Source: Labilithrix sp.
GTDB lineage: Bacteria > Myxococcota_A > Polyangia > Polyangiales > Polyangiaceae
Direction: 5' to 3'
NCBI GenBank assembly: GCA_019637155.1
Contig: JAHBWE010000014.1
Coordinates: 1 to 64,000, forward strand
Length of the DNA stretch: 64,000 nucleotides
In this document: piece by piece, positions 32,365-41,578 of the stretch
Layout: each line of letters opens with the position of its first letter
How positions within the stretch are numbered: position 1 is the stretch's first letter
The notes under the pieces: model-generated
What the model was told of the DNA's origin: nothing
The model's database searches: none
Seen by the model: only the letters and a program-made list of their open reading frames with translations
Program-made: the position numbers and the translations under genes

Positions 32365-33780
32365 CTACGCGCGGGGCTTCGGGATGACCCCGACGACGGC
32401 GCAGATCCTCAACGCGTCGAGGTCGTTCCGCGCGTAGATGCGATCGTCGAGCCGTGCCGACACCATCGCGACGAAGAGCGCGGCCATGAGCGCGCCCGCG
32501 AGGTACATCGCGAGCATCGTCGAGCGCGGCTTCGAGCTCGGGTGCACCGGGAGGTACGCCGGGTCGAGGATCTTGACCTGGATGTTGCGGTTCGAGGTGC
32601 TCGCGCCCTCGGTCAGGCCGGCCTTGAAGAGCTTGTCGTCGAGCTGCTTCTGCGCGTCCTTCAGGTACTCGCTCTCGCGCTGGAGGCGGCGGAACTCGAC
32701 GTCGAGCGCGACCGAGGTCGTCCCCGCCGACGAGATCGGCGTCGGCGCCGATTTGTCGCCCGCCTTGCGCGCCGCGATGCTGCGCCGGAGCTGGCTGAGG
32801 CGGCTCTGGAGCGCCTCGCGCTCGCCGGCGGAGAGGCCGCCCGCGCCCGTCGACGAGCGCTTCGCGTCCGCTTCCTGCGCCGCCTGGAGCCGGCGCTTCG
32901 CCGCGATGAGGTCGGGGTGCTGCTCGGTGAGCTGGCCCTTCTTCTCCTGGTAGTCCTTGCGCGCGGCCTTCGTCTCCTCGCTCTCCTCGGCGTGCGCTCT
33001 CGGCGCGCCGGCGTTGAGCTGAGCCTGGATCTGACGGGCCTCCGCCTCCATCTGGTAGAGCACCGGATCTTTCGTGCCGGGAGGCGCGGTCGGGATCGGG
33101 GCGACGACGGCGCTGGGGCCGCCGACGCCGGGGGCGCCGGGGAGCGTGAACTTCACGTACTCGGGGTGGAGCGTGAGGAAGCTCGCCAGCGCGGCGTTGG
33201 CCTCGTCGAGCTTGACCTTGTTCGCCTTGCTCTGCGCGTCGAGGTACTCCTTCGTCGCCTTGCTCTGCTCGTTGCGCGCGACCTGCGCCTCCTTGACGAT
33301 GTGCTCGCCGAGGCGGCGCGTGACCTCCTGCGCCTCCTCCGGGACCGGCGCTTCGTAGCCGATCTCGAAGGTGTCGCCCTCCTTCGCCTTGAAGCTGATC
33401 GTCTTGCGCAGCTCCTCGACCGCGTCGGGCAGGCCGCGCTTGTCGGCGATCACCGCGTAGCGCGGGGTGTCGTTGACGATCGGCTCGAGGCTCGCGCGCG
33501 AGTACAGCATCTCCTTCAGGCGCGCGCCGACGCGACGCGAGTCCGAGCCGCTGCCTTCGCCCGCGCCGATCGCGTCCGCGCGGATGTTCTCCTGATAGAG
33601 GATGACGGTCTCGGACTTGTAGATGCGCGCCTTCATGAACACGCCGGGGATCGACGCGAGCGAGGCGATCATGAAGACGAGGAACGCGCGCTTCCAGTAC
33701 AGCAGGCCGCGTTTCGCGAAGACCATCGCATTTTCGACGGCTTCAGCGGCTGTTTGCGGCGGCGGCTCTTCGGTGCTCAT
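32365..33780 (-). CDS. Wzz/GumC-type polysaccharide co-polymerase
   Basis: A 471-residue inner-membrane chain-length protein. One membrane segment lies near residues 33-50 (AFLVFMIASLASIPGVFM) and one near 432-453 (STMLAMYLAGALMAALFVAMV). The large periplasmic part between them is rich in coiled coil (EEAQEVTRRLGEHIVKEAQVARNEQ, EREALQSRLSQLRRSI). The conserved LDPAYLPVHPSSKPR before the second segment is the usual Pro-rich signature. The cytoplasmic kinase domain is absent and is supplied by the separate ATPase gene downstream. It overlaps the upstream glycosyltransferase gene by 38 bases. Expected partner of Wza and the ATPase in export. Confidence 0.88.
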   Translation of the reverse strand: MSTEEPPPQTAAEAVENAMVFAKRGLLYWKRAFLVFMIASLASIPGVFMKARIYKSETVILYQENIRADAIGAGEGSGSDSRRVGARLKEMLYSRASLEPIVNDTPRYAVIADKRGLPDAVEELRKTISFKAKEGDTFEIGYEAPVPEEAQEVTRRLGEHIVKEAQVARNEQSKATKEYLDAQSKANKVKLDEANAALASFLTLHPEYVKFTLPGAPGVGGPSAVVAPIPTAPPGTKDPVLYQMEAEARQIQAQLNAGAPRAHAEESEETKAARKDYQEKKGQLTEQHPDLIAAKRRLQAAQEADAKRSSTGAGGLSAGEREALQSRLSQLRRSIAARKAGDKSAPTPISSAGTTSVALDVEFRRLQRESEYLKDAQKQLDDKLFKAGLTEGASTSNRNIQVKILDPAYLPVHPSSKPRSTMLAMYLAGALMAALFVAMVSARLDDRIYARNDLDALRICAVVGVIPKPRA

Positions 33781-34954
33781 CGACCGCAGATGTTAGCACT
33801 CGCAGGAGCGCCGCCGCGCTTTCCTCCCAGGAACCGCCGCTAGATGCGCGGATTTCCGCGGGATCGAAGGTGCGGCTGGCGACGGCGAGGAGCGCCTCTC
33901 CGAGCGCGCGCGGGTCCTTCGCCGGCACGAGCGCGCCGTTGGCGGGCGTGACGAGCTCGGGGATCCCGCCGACGTTCGTGCCCACCACCGGCCGCCCGCA
34001 CGCGAGCGCCTCGCGGACGACGTTGGGCGATCCCTCCGCGTGGGAGGGGAGCGTCACGAGCGTGCTCGCCGACATCCACTGCGTGACCTCCGCGAGCGGG
34101 CGCGCGCCGAGGAACCGGACGCGATCGCCGAGCGGCGCCGCCGCCGCGCGCGCCTCCGCCATCGCGCCGCCGTCGCCGAGGAGCGCGAGCGAGAGGCCGC
34201 GATCGCGATCGGCGATCGTCGCGAACGCGGCGAGGAGATCGAGCACGCCCTTCGCGCGCTCGATGCGCCCGACGTACAAGACGAGCCGCTCCGGCCAGCC
34301 GCCCGGCCACGTGAGCGCGCGGCGGACCTCGTCGCGATCGCGCAGGAGGAAGAGCTTCGCGTCGGTCCCGTTCGCGACGACCTCGACGCTCTCGGGGCGC
34401 GCGCCGAGGCGCACCGCCTGCTCGCCGAGCGCCTTGCTCACCGGCACGACGCGGTGCGCGCGCGGGAGGGCGAACGCGAGGTTCGTGCGCGGGCCGAGCA
34501 TGTCGCCTTGCACGTTGAGGTCGGAGCCGTGGGCCTTCACGACCGCGGGGACGCGCGCGAGACGCGCGAGCGCGATCGACGCCGCGCCCTCCGGGTACGC
34601 CCACGATCCGAGCACGACGTCGACCCCGCGCTTCACCTCCGCCATGAACGAAGGCAGGAGCGAGGCGACCTCGAGCGCGCCCGACAGGCCGGCGAGCCCG
34701 GGCACGTAGACGACGCGGGGATGGCGGACGTCGAGCCCGGCGATGACGTCCCGCGCCGGGACCTCGCGCAGGCTCGAGGTCTTCGAGCTCTTCACGAGGC
34801 CGGAGGCGGGGAACCACGGGATCGTGGCCATCACGCGGAGATCGCAGAGCTGTCCGAGCGCGGCGAACTGCTGCCGGTTGAACGCCGCCGCGAGCGGCTC
34901 GACCGCGTTCGGGAAGATCCGGGTGATCGCGAGGACGCGAAGTGGTGAGCCCAC
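33743..34954 (-). CDS. GT4-family glycosyltransferase
   Basis: A 403-residue GT-B retaining glycosyltransferase. The N-terminal half carries ITRIFPNAVEPLAAAFNRQQ and an AHGSDLN motif; the C-terminal nucleotide-sugar domain has LVLYVGRIERAKGVLDLLAAF and the EX7E-like HAEGSPNVVREALACGRPVVGTNVGGIPE. Sugar specificity cannot be read. It acts at the cytoplasmic face of the membrane, building the lipid-linked repeat unit. It is the first gene of the long minus-strand export and modification operon and divergent from wza with only 35 bases between starts. Confidence 0.88.
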   Translation of the reverse strand: MGSPLRVLAITRIFPNAVEPLAAAFNRQQFAALGQLCDLRVMATIPWFPASGLVKSSKTSSLREVPARDVIAGLDVRHPRVVYVPGLAGLSGALEVASLLPSFMAEVKRGVDVVLGSWAYPEGAASIALARLARVPAVVKAHGSDLNVQGDMLGPRTNLAFALPRAHRVVPVSKALGEQAVRLGARPESVEVVANGTDAKLFLLRDRDEVRRALTWPGGWPERLVLYVGRIERAKGVLDLLAAFATIADRDRGLSLALLGDGGAMAEARAAAAPLGDRVRFLGARPLAEVTQWMSASTLVTLPSHAEGSPNVVREALACGRPVVGTNVGGIPELVTPANGALVPAKDPRALGEALLAVASRTFDPAEIRASSGGSWEESAAALLRVLTSAVDEHRRAAAANSR

Positions 34955-34989
34955 GCGCCGAGGTTACTTGATGGTATGTTCACGGCGCC

Positions 34990-35577
34990 ATGGGTCGCCT
35001 TCGTTCGTTGCTCCTCGCCCTCGCCGTCTTCTCGTCGGTCGCGTGCGGCGCCACCGTTCCGCCGTACGACTACGCGAAGGAGCCGGACCCGAGGAAGTCC
35101 GAGTACGAGATCGGCGCGCTCGATCAGATCCGCGTGACGGTCTGGAAGAACCCCGATCTCTCCGCCGAGACGACGGTGCGCCCCGACGGCATCATCACCC
35201 TCCCGCTCATCGGCGACGTGAAGGCCGCCGGTCGCACGCCGACCGCGCTCCAGAAGGAGATCACGAAGCGCTACGGCGAGTTCGTCCGCCTCGAGGGCAC
35301 GACCGTCAACGTCGGCGTCGCGCAGGTCAACAGCTACTCCTTCACCGTGAGCGGCAACGTCGAGAAGGCCGGCGTCTACAAGGAGCGCAACTACGTCACC
35401 GTGCTCGAGGCGATCGCGCTCGCGGGCGGGGCGAACAAGTACGCCGGCAACACGGCGTTCATCGTGCGGAGCCACCCGTCGCGGAAGGTCCCGATCGACC
35501 TGAAGCGCGCGGCGGCGGGCGAGATCCCGGAGGAGAACGTCGTCGTCATCAAGGGCGACATCATCGTCGTGCAGTGA
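34990..35577 (+). CDS. Wza-like polysaccharide export lipoprotein (Poly_export + SLBB)
   Basis: A 195-residue outer-membrane lipoprotein with a signal peptide ending SSVAC. The Poly_export domain (about 38-112) shows YEIGALDQIRVTVWKNPDLS and VRPDGIITLPLIGDVKAAG. One SLBB domain follows (about 118-190: YSFTVSGNVEKAGVY, VTVLEAIALAGGAN). It is short like many myxobacterial Wza homologues, with a single SLBB and no C-terminal amphipathic helix that I can see, so pore formation may need another protein. Its 3' end overlaps the convergent SpoIIE phosphatase gene by 17 bases. Confidence 0.88.
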   Translation: MGRLRSLLLALAVFSSVACGATVPPYDYAKEPDPRKSEYEIGALDQIRVTVWKNPDLSAETTVRPDGIITLPLIGDVKAAGRTPTALQKEITKRYGEFVRLEGTTVNVGVAQVNSYSFTVSGNVEKAGVYKERNYVTVLEAIALAGGANKYAGNTAFIVRSHPSRKVPIDLKRAAAGEIPEENVVVIKGDIIVVQ

Positions 35578-37447
35578 CCATCCGCGGCGTGACCGGCGGC
35601 GGATCCGAGATCCGGCGGAAGCGCTCGGTCGGGAACCCGGTCGTGCGGTGGCACACGAAGATCGTCATGTCGTCGTTCGCGGGCGCGGTGCGCGTGAAGA
35701 GCCCGACGTCGCGCACGATCCCGTCCGAGATGTCCTGCGGCATCGAGCCGGTCGTGCGCAGGCACTGCGCGAGCCGGTCGTCGCCGTAGAGCGAGCCGTC
35801 GGTCGCGGCCGCCTCGACGACGCCGTCGGTGTAGAGCACGAGCGAGTCGCCCTCGCGCAGGTAGAAGCGCGTCGCGCTGAACTGCGTGTCCTCGAGCATG
35901 CCGACCGCGGGCGACGCGCCGTCGGTGATGACCTCCACCGTGCCGTCGGCGTGACAGATGTACGGCGGCGGCTGCCCCGCGGCGGCGAGGCGGACCTCGC
36001 CCGTGCGCACGTCGAGCGTGAAGTAGATCGCGGTGAAGAAGACCTCGGGCTGACCGCGGTCGATGACGGAGCGGTTCATGACCGTGAACACCGGCACCGG
36101 CTCCACGTGCGCGAGCGCGGCGACGCGGAGCTCGCCGGTGATGCGCGCCATGAGGAGCGCGGCGGCGATGCCCTTGCCCGCGATGTCGCCGATGAACACG
36201 GCGAGGTGATGCGGCCCGACCCAGAACACGTCGTAGAAGTCGCCGCCGACGGTGTAGGCCGCCTTGTACGTCGCGAGGAACTCGATGCCCTGGACGGAGG
36301 GGACCTCGCGCGGGAGGAAGCTCTTCTGCATCTGCGCCGCGAGCTCGAGGTCGCGGTTGAGGCGCTCTCGCTGCAGCGACTCCTCGTGCATGCGCGAGTT
36401 CTGGAGCGTGATGCCGACCGGGACCGCGATGCCGTCGAGCATCTCGAGATCGCCGAGCGTGAACTGCGCGCGCGAGCCGGCGCCGGTGCCGACGAAGATG
36501 ATGCCGAACACGTCGTCGCGGTCGAACATCGGCGCGAACATCGTCGAGCCGGCGGTGGTGCCGTCCTGGTGGTGCGCGTCGAAGAGCGCGCGGCCGGCGT
36601 GGAGGATCGCGCGCGTGGTGTCGTTCGTGAGGGCGGCGGCGGCGCGCGTGCCGGTCGCGCTCGCGAAGTGGAGCAGCGCGAAGCGGCCGGAGGGGTCCTT
36701 GACGTAGAGGCCGACGTCCTTCGCCGCGGGATAAAGATCGAGGATCTGGCGCGCGATGAGGTCGACGAGCTCGCTCCGGTTGATCGTGCGGCTGATCGAC
36801 TGCATGAAGCCGTACAGCGTGGTGAGCTTGTTGTACGCGTCCTCGAGCTGGAAGAGGTCGACCTTGACCTCCTCCGCGCGGTAGCGGGACGACTCGCGCA
36901 TCGAGCCGTCGTCCTCGACCGAGATCGCCTCGACCGCGTTCGACGACGACGGCGGGCGCTGCGCGCGGAGCGAGGCGACCTCGCCGGTGCGGAGGAGCTC
37001 GGCCTCGCCCGGCGGCATGATGGTCTCCATCTGCGGGTTCGGCTGCGGCCGCGTGTTGACCTGGTAGAAGCTCGTCATGCTCTCGGCGATCTGCCAGTCT
37101 TGCTTGCGGGGCAGCTCGGCCGAAGGACCGGCGACGTCGCCGACGTACTCGACGCGGAAGGCGTGCGGACCGAACGAGATCTCGTCGTTCGGGTGGATCT
37201 CCTGGCGCCGCACCGCGACGCCGTTCACGAAGGTGCCGTTCGAGCTGTTCAGGTCGTAGACGACGAACCCGTCACGTTCTCGTGTCACGCGCGAGTGCTG
37301 GCGCGAGATCCGGTAGTCGTTGAGGATGAGGTGGTTGTGCGCTCCGCGACCGACGAGGAGCGGGCTATCGGCGGAAAGGCGCACTCGACGGGTGTTCCCG
37401 TTGATGCCCACGAGCCAGTAGCCAGCGTCGGGTCTGATCGGGTCCAC
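35561..37447 (-). CDS. FHA-GAF-SpoIIE serine phosphatase
   Basis: A 628-residue cytoplasmic signalling protein. The FHA domain (about 25-100) has LLVGRGAHNHLILND, RISRQHSRV and DLNSSNGTFVNG and binds phosphothreonine. The GAF domain is at about 220-365. The PP2C/SpoIIE domain (about 395-610) has GGDFYDVFW, IGDIAGKGIAAALLM, LVLYTDGVVEA and ANDDMTIFV, keeping the metal-binding Asp residues. Such phosphatases dephosphorylate STAS anti-anti-sigma proteins. A STAS protein and its RsbW-type kinase lie about 1 kb away at 38218-38921, on the other side of the divergent sugar transferase gene, so a complete partner-switch is present. Input signal unknown. Confidence 0.9.
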   Translation of the reverse strand: MDPIRPDAGYWLVGINGNTRRVRLSADSPLLVGRGAHNHLILNDYRISRQHSRVTRERDGFVVYDLNSSNGTFVNGVAVRRQEIHPNDEISFGPHAFRVEYVGDVAGPSAELPRKQDWQIAESMTSFYQVNTRPQPNPQMETIMPPGEAELLRTGEVASLRAQRPPSSSNAVEAISVEDDGSMRESSRYRAEEVKVDLFQLEDAYNKLTTLYGFMQSISRTINRSELVDLIARQILDLYPAAKDVGLYVKDPSGRFALLHFASATGTRAAAALTNDTTRAILHAGRALFDAHHQDGTTAGSTMFAPMFDRDDVFGIIFVGTGAGSRAQFTLGDLEMLDGIAVPVGITLQNSRMHEESLQRERLNRDLELAAQMQKSFLPREVPSVQGIEFLATYKAAYTVGGDFYDVFWVGPHHLAVFIGDIAGKGIAAALLMARITGELRVAALAHVEPVPVFTVMNRSVIDRGQPEVFFTAIYFTLDVRTGEVRLAAAGQPPPYICHADGTVEVITDGASPAVGMLEDTQFSATRFYLREGDSLVLYTDGVVEAAATDGSLYGDDRLAQCLRTTGSMPQDISDGIVRDVGLFTRTAPANDDMTIFVCHRTTGFPTERFRRISDPPPVTPRMVTARR

Positions 37448-37502
37448 GTTTGGAGCGGGATTCTATCTCCATCCGCCCGCGCTGGCGTAGTCTTCCGAAG
37501 GC

Positions 37503-38228
37503 ATGACCCCCGGCGTTCGCTTCATGAAGCGCCTCCTCGACGTCGCCGGCGCGACGGCCGGCATCGCCATGACCTGGCCGCTCGCGATCCCGATCGCGAT
37601 CGCGATCCGACTCGATTCCCCGGGTCCGATCATCTTCAAGCAGGTCCGCTCGGGCCCGCTCCTCGACGACGAGCCGACCCCCGCCGGCCACAAATGGACG
37701 AGCTTTCACATCTACAAGTTCCGCACGATGCGGGTCGACGCGGAGAAGGGGACCGGCGCCGTCCTCGCGACGAAGGGGGACCCGCGCGTCACGCGCGTCG
37801 GCGGTTTCCTCCGCAAGACGCGCCTCGACGAGCTGCCCCAGTTCCTCAACGTGCTGAAGGGGGACATGTCGCTCGTCGGCCCGCGCCCCGAGCGCCCCGA
37901 GCTCCTCGAGGCGCTCGCGCAGGCGATCCCGTATTTCGAGGAGCGCACGCGCGGCGTGAAGCCGGGGCTCACCGGGCTCGCGCAGGTGTCGCTCGGCTAC
38001 AGCGGCAACGCGGACCCGGACAGCGAGGCGGGCAAGGTGTTCGCGTCGCTCGCGAACCCGTTCGGGATCGAGGAGGCGGAGGGCGCGGTCGCGGACGACA
38101 TGCGCAACAAGCTGATGTTCGATCTCGCGTACGCGGCGTCGCTCGAGGACTTCTGGTCGTACGTGCGGATGGAGCTTCACATCCTCGTGAAGACGCCGCT
38201 CATCATGGTGCTCTCGCGTGGGCACTAG
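37503..38228 (+). CDS. Priming sugar phosphotransferase (WbaP/PglC-like)
   Basis: A 241-residue monotopic phosphoglycosyl transferase that transfers sugar-1-phosphate from a UDP-sugar to undecaprenyl phosphate, starting the repeat unit. The N-terminal hydrophobic re-entrant helix (ATAGIAMTWPLAIPIAIAIRL), SPGPIIFKQ, FHIYKFRTMR, the LRKTRLDELPQFLNVLKGDMSLVGPRPE block with the catalytic Asp-Glu, and KPGLTGLAQV are all present. Length is that of the minimal catalytic domain without the N-terminal membrane bundle of WbaP. It overlaps the RsbW-like gene by 11 bases, so the two are cotranscribed. Confidence 0.9.
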   Translation: MTPGVRFMKRLLDVAGATAGIAMTWPLAIPIAIAIRLDSPGPIIFKQVRSGPLLDDEPTPAGHKWTSFHIYKFRTMRVDAEKGTGAVLATKGDPRVTRVGGFLRKTRLDELPQFLNVLKGDMSLVGPRPERPELLEALAQAIPYFEERTRGVKPGLTGLAQVSLGYSGNADPDSEAGKVFASLANPFGIEEAEGAVADDMRNKLMFDLAYAASLEDFWSYVRMELHILVKTPLIMVLSRGH

Positions 38229-38625
38229 CGTCCGCTTCCGGGTCGAGGCGCGCCTCGAGCAGCGGCTGCTCGCGATTGACCTGATCGCGGCCCTCGTGAA
38301 GCATGTGAAGACGGCGGACGATGACTTCCGGGATGCGATCACGACGGCGTTCGGGGAAGCGTTTAACAACGTCGTCATTCACGGCTACAAGGACCGAACG
38401 GATGGGATGCTCGACGTGGAAGCCGACCTCGGCGCTTCGCACATGACGTTGCGCCTGCTCGATACCGGTCGCTCCGCGGACCTCACGCGGGTGCCGACGT
38501 TGGATCTCGACGAGATGGTCGAGGGGGGAATGGGCGTCTTCATGATTCATAGGCTCGTGGACGAAGTCAGGTACAGTCCTGGCTCACCCAACGTGCTCTC
38601 CCTCACCAAGCGGACGGGTCGATGA
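38218..38625 (+). CDS. RsbW-like anti-sigma serine kinase (HATPase_c_2)
   Basis: A 135-residue GHKL ATPase with the N box EAFNNVVIHGY, the G1 region LLDTGRSADL and the G2 box EGGMGVFMIHRLVD. Proteins of this type phosphorylate a partner STAS protein and, when free, bind a target such as a sigma factor. GTG start at 38218 inside the end of the sugar transferase gene; the stop overlaps the STAS gene start (ATGA). No sigma factor is present in the window, so the output could be another protein, for example the priming transferase itself; that is inference from the gene overlap only. Confidence 0.87.
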   Translation: MGTSVRFRVEARLEQRLLAIDLIAALVKHVKTADDDFRDAITTAFGEAFNNVVIHGYKDRTDGMLDVEADLGASHMTLRLLDTGRSADLTRVPTLDLDEMVEGGMGVFMIHRLVDEVRYSPGSPNVLSLTKRTGR

Positions 38626-38921
38626 ACTGCACGCGTACGGATCGAGAAGGCGAATCGCGCATCCAGCTCGAGGGATCCCTCGACGCTCTCACGGCGCCGG
38701 AGATCCGCCCCATCTTCGACAAGCTGGTGGCGGAGAAGCGCCCCCGCGTCGTCCTCGACCTCCAGAACGTCACGATGATCGACAGCTCCGGCGTCGGCGC
38801 GATGGTCTCGCTCTTCAAGCGCATCAAGGCGGAGGGCGGCGTGGTCACCGTCGCCAACGCGCACAGCCAGCCGCTGAGCGTCCTGAAGCTCCTGAAGCTC
38901 GACAAAGTCTTCGGCTTGTAA
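38622..38921 (+). CDS. RsbV-like STAS anti-anti-sigma factor
   Basis: A 99-residue STAS domain: RIQLEGSLDALTAPEIRPIFDKL, VVLDLQNVTMIDSSGVGAMVSLFK and GGVVTVANAHSQPLSVLKLLKLDKVFGL. The phosphorylatable Ser is in MIDSSGVG. It is the expected substrate of the neighbouring RsbW-like kinase and of the SpoIIE phosphatase at 35561-37447. Overlap with the kinase gene (ATGA) implies coupled 1:1 production. It is last in the operon; a terminator follows. Confidence 0.9.
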   Translation: MNCTRTDREGESRIQLEGSLDALTAPEIRPIFDKLVAEKRPRVVLDLQNVTMIDSSGVGAMVSLFKRIKAEGGVVTVANAHSQPLSVLKLLKLDKVFGL

Positions 38922-38940
38922 CTTCACCGAGACATTTTTT
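38907..38940 (+). terminator. Rho-independent terminator after the STAS gene
   Basis: The arm at 38907-38914 pairs with ccgagac at 38927-38933, with one bulged T and a 12-base loop, followed by a run of six T (38935-38940). It overlaps the last codons and stop of the STAS gene. Confidence 0.6.
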
Positions 38941-39466
38941 AGGCGTGCACGACACGCCAGTCCACTGCAACGCCTTCGGTATGCGGCGTCGCGAGGATCA
39001 GCCTTTCCGCTACGCCTCGCGCCTGCATCCCCGCCACGGTCCCATCCCCGAGCCCACAACCCAGCCCCCAGCGCAGCTGAGCGCCGCGCCGCGCCGACGC
39101 CCGTTCACTACGCGCCGCCGTCGCGAGCCCACCAAGCGATCCGCACCGTCGCGGATCAACCTCACGGCCGCCCGGCTCGCGAGCGCGTCGTTCCTCACGG
39201 CCGCCCGCGAGCCGACCTGGTTCGGTTGGGCGCGCGGCTGGTCGATGGCAAGTCGCCGCGGAGCGCGCTCGACGACGACGCGAAGGTAGCGACGGCTGGT
39301 GTCTGGTCACGAGCTCGTGCTGGGTGGCGGTTGTTGCTCCTTCTGCTTTGCGGAAGGCTCGTTCTGGGCTCACGATGAGCGGCTGCTTTCCTCTTCCTCT
39401 GCTGTGCGTTGGTCGGTTTTCTTTGCGGCGATCTGTCTGACGCTCTCGGGGGATGGGCGGAGGGGG
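38941..39466. other. Long spacer between STAS and heparinase-like genes
   Basis: About 525 bases without a supported gene. It contains a small hairpin at 38942-38958, Arg-rich apparent reading frames on both strands that resemble no family, and, from about 39290, a pyrimidine-rich, less GC-rich stretch that is the probable promoter and leader of the heparinase-like gene. A GTG at 39404 in frame with that gene could add a short hydrophobic N-terminus (WSVFFAAICLTLS). Confidence 0.5.
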
Positions 39467-41554
39467 ATGGCGCGCGGGGCGACGCGGCTCGATGGGATGG
39501 CGGTGCGGGAGGAGCGGCCGCGGATTTGGGTCGAGCCGGGGCGGCTCGGGTGGCTCCGGGAGAAGGTGAAGGACAAGCACGCGATCGAGATCGCGGCGAT
39601 GGCGGGGGAGAGCGGGCCGGGGCTCGCGCTCGCCGGGCTCATCACCGGCGATCCGGTGCTGTGCCGGCGGGCGGCGGCGGTGAGCATGCCGGTCGCTTAC
39701 CACCCGGCGCTCGTCTACGACTGGTGTCACGAGCACCTCGGGCGGGAGGACAAGGCGCGGCTGCGAGGGCGTATCGCGGCGCACATGCGGGAGGCGATGG
39801 GGAACGGGCGCATCTGGCGGTCGTTCCACAACGACGGGCACGCGCACGCGCTGTCGGTGACGCTCGGGATGCTGGCGCTCTGGGGCGACGACCCGATCGC
39901 CGAGCGCGCGTTCGACTTCCTCCGCCCCGAGCTCGAGGACATGCTCCTCACCCTCGACGAGCTGTTCCCCGACGGCGAGTGGGCCGAGGGCGCGGACTAC
40001 GCGCGGCACGCGTCGCACGAGTCGTTCCGGACGTTCCTCGCGCTGAAGAGCGCGACCGGCGTCGATCTGCTCGCGACGTCGCCGCACTTCCAGCACGTCG
40101 CGCAGTTCATCTTCTACGCGGTCAAGCCGGACGGCCGCATGTTCCCCGGCGACGACAACGACTACCCGTTCCTCAGCGGGTGGGAGCACCAAGCCCTCCT
40201 CATGAGCGCGCACGAATATCGCGATCCGTACGCGCAGTGGTTCTTGAGCCACAACGCGGTCCCGCAGTTCGAGCTCGCGGCGAGGGACCGCTACATGGAC
40301 CTCCTCTGGGCGGACGCGACGATCCCGGAGCGCCCGCTCGAAGAGCTGCCGCTCGCGCGCATCTTCCGCGGCAAGGGGATCGTCTTCGCGCGCACCGGCT
40401 GGGACAAACGCGACTCCAGCCGCACGTGGCTCGCGTTCACGAACGGGGACTACTTCGGCGATCACAATCACCTCGACGTGAACGCGTTCCAGATCTGGAG
40501 CGGCGGCAACCTCGCGATCGACTCCGGCCGCTACGACGACGACTGGGAGTGGTCGCGCTCCCCGGCGAAGGTCGCGCGCTCGCAGTTCTTCAACTACTAC
40601 CAGCGGACGATCGCGCACAACACGATGCTCGTCCGCGATCCCGACGAGGACTTCGGGCGCGGCCTCTACAACGACGGCGGGCAGCGCTCGATGCTGCACA
40701 CGGGGCCGATCCGCACCGTGCCGGAGGACTACGCGCAGGGCGTCTACCCCTCCGACGACGGCGCCGGCCGCTACGACTGGACCACGAACCCGGGGCGCTG
40801 GGAGCGCGGCGACATCACCGCCTACGTGGCGACGCCGGACCTCGTGTTCGTCCGCGGCGACGGCACGCGCGCCTACGCGGCGAAGAAGCTCTCCTCCTTC
40901 GTCCGCGAGCTCCTCTTCGTCCGCCCCAACCTCGTGTTCGTCTTCGACCACGTCGTCGCGACGAGGCCGGACTACGCGAAGACGTGGCTCCTCCACACCG
41001 TCGACGAGCCGGAGATCGCGCCCGACGGCTCGTGGTTCGAGGTGAAGGAAGGCGACGGGCGGCTCTTCGGCGTCGCGCTCCTGCCCGCCGATCGCCGCCT
41101 CCGCAAGGTCGGCGGGCCCGGCGACGAGTTCGTCGTCGACGGCGTGAAGCTCTCGGCAGGCCCCCACTCCGAGCTCAACCCGAGCGCGCTCCACTTCGGC
41201 GAGCAGCCGGGCGCCTGGCGCATCGAGGAGCAGCCCGGCGCCGCGCGGAGCGAAGACTGGTTCGCGCACGCGCTGCTCCTGACCGATCGCGCCTCGGCCG
41301 CGCGCCCCCACGTCGAGATCCTCCGCAACGACGCGACCGCCCTCGCGGTGCGCGTGCGCGTGGAGTCCGCCAAATATGATGATCACGCCAAACGTGAAAA
41401 ATTCGCCAAACACGAAGAGGACATGGACGTCGCGCTCCGCTTCGCGAAGGACGGATCGAAGCCGGGCACCTCGATGACGGCGACCGTGCGCGGCCGCGTC
41501 GTGTTCGACGGCGCGCTCCCGGATCGCGTCGTCCTCGAGGAGGGCCGGCGCTGA
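39467..41554 (+). CDS. Heparinase II/III-like protein
   Basis: A 695-residue protein with the heparinase II/III layout: an alpha/alpha toroid (about 10-300: WCHEHLGREDKARLRGRIAAHMREA, FHNDGHAHALSVTLGML, FPDGEWAEGADYARHASHESF), then the beta-sandwich (about 330-650) with SRTWLAFTNGDYFGDHNHLDVNAFQIWSGG, IDSGRYDD and QRTIAHNTMLV. The His/Tyr-rich stretches are those used by uronate lyases, so degradation or editing of a uronic-acid polysaccharide is plausible. The ATG at 39467 follows a strong GGAGGGGG sequence but gives no signal peptide; the upstream GTG at 39404 would give a weak one. Location, cytoplasm or periplasm, therefore depends on the start. Confidence 0.8.
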   Translation: MARGATRLDGMAVREERPRIWVEPGRLGWLREKVKDKHAIEIAAMAGESGPGLALAGLITGDPVLCRRAAAVSMPVAYHPALVYDWCHEHLGREDKARLRGRIAAHMREAMGNGRIWRSFHNDGHAHALSVTLGMLALWGDDPIAERAFDFLRPELEDMLLTLDELFPDGEWAEGADYARHASHESFRTFLALKSATGVDLLATSPHFQHVAQFIFYAVKPDGRMFPGDDNDYPFLSGWEHQALLMSAHEYRDPYAQWFLSHNAVPQFELAARDRYMDLLWADATIPERPLEELPLARIFRGKGIVFARTGWDKRDSSRTWLAFTNGDYFGDHNHLDVNAFQIWSGGNLAIDSGRYDDDWEWSRSPAKVARSQFFNYYQRTIAHNTMLVRDPDEDFGRGLYNDGGQRSMLHTGPIRTVPEDYAQGVYPSDDGAGRYDWTTNPGRWERGDITAYVATPDLVFVRGDGTRAYAAKKLSSFVRELLFVRPNLVFVFDHVVATRPDYAKTWLLHTVDEPEIAPDGSWFEVKEGDGRLFGVALLPADRRLRKVGGPGDEFVVDGVKLSAGPHSELNPSALHFGEQPGAWRIEEQPGAARSEDWFAHALLLTDRASAARPHVEILRNDATALAVRVRVESAKYDDHAKREKFAKHEEDMDVALRFAKDGSKPGTSMTATVRGRVVFDGALPDRVVLEEGRR

Positions 41555-41578
41555 CGTCTCCGCGCGTATAGTGCGTCC

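Noticed and set aside
38945..39289. Apparent 114-residue plus-strand gene and a minus-strand counterpart in the spacer
   Set aside because: Arg-rich composition, no recognisable motif, no ribosome-binding site; treated as non-coding.
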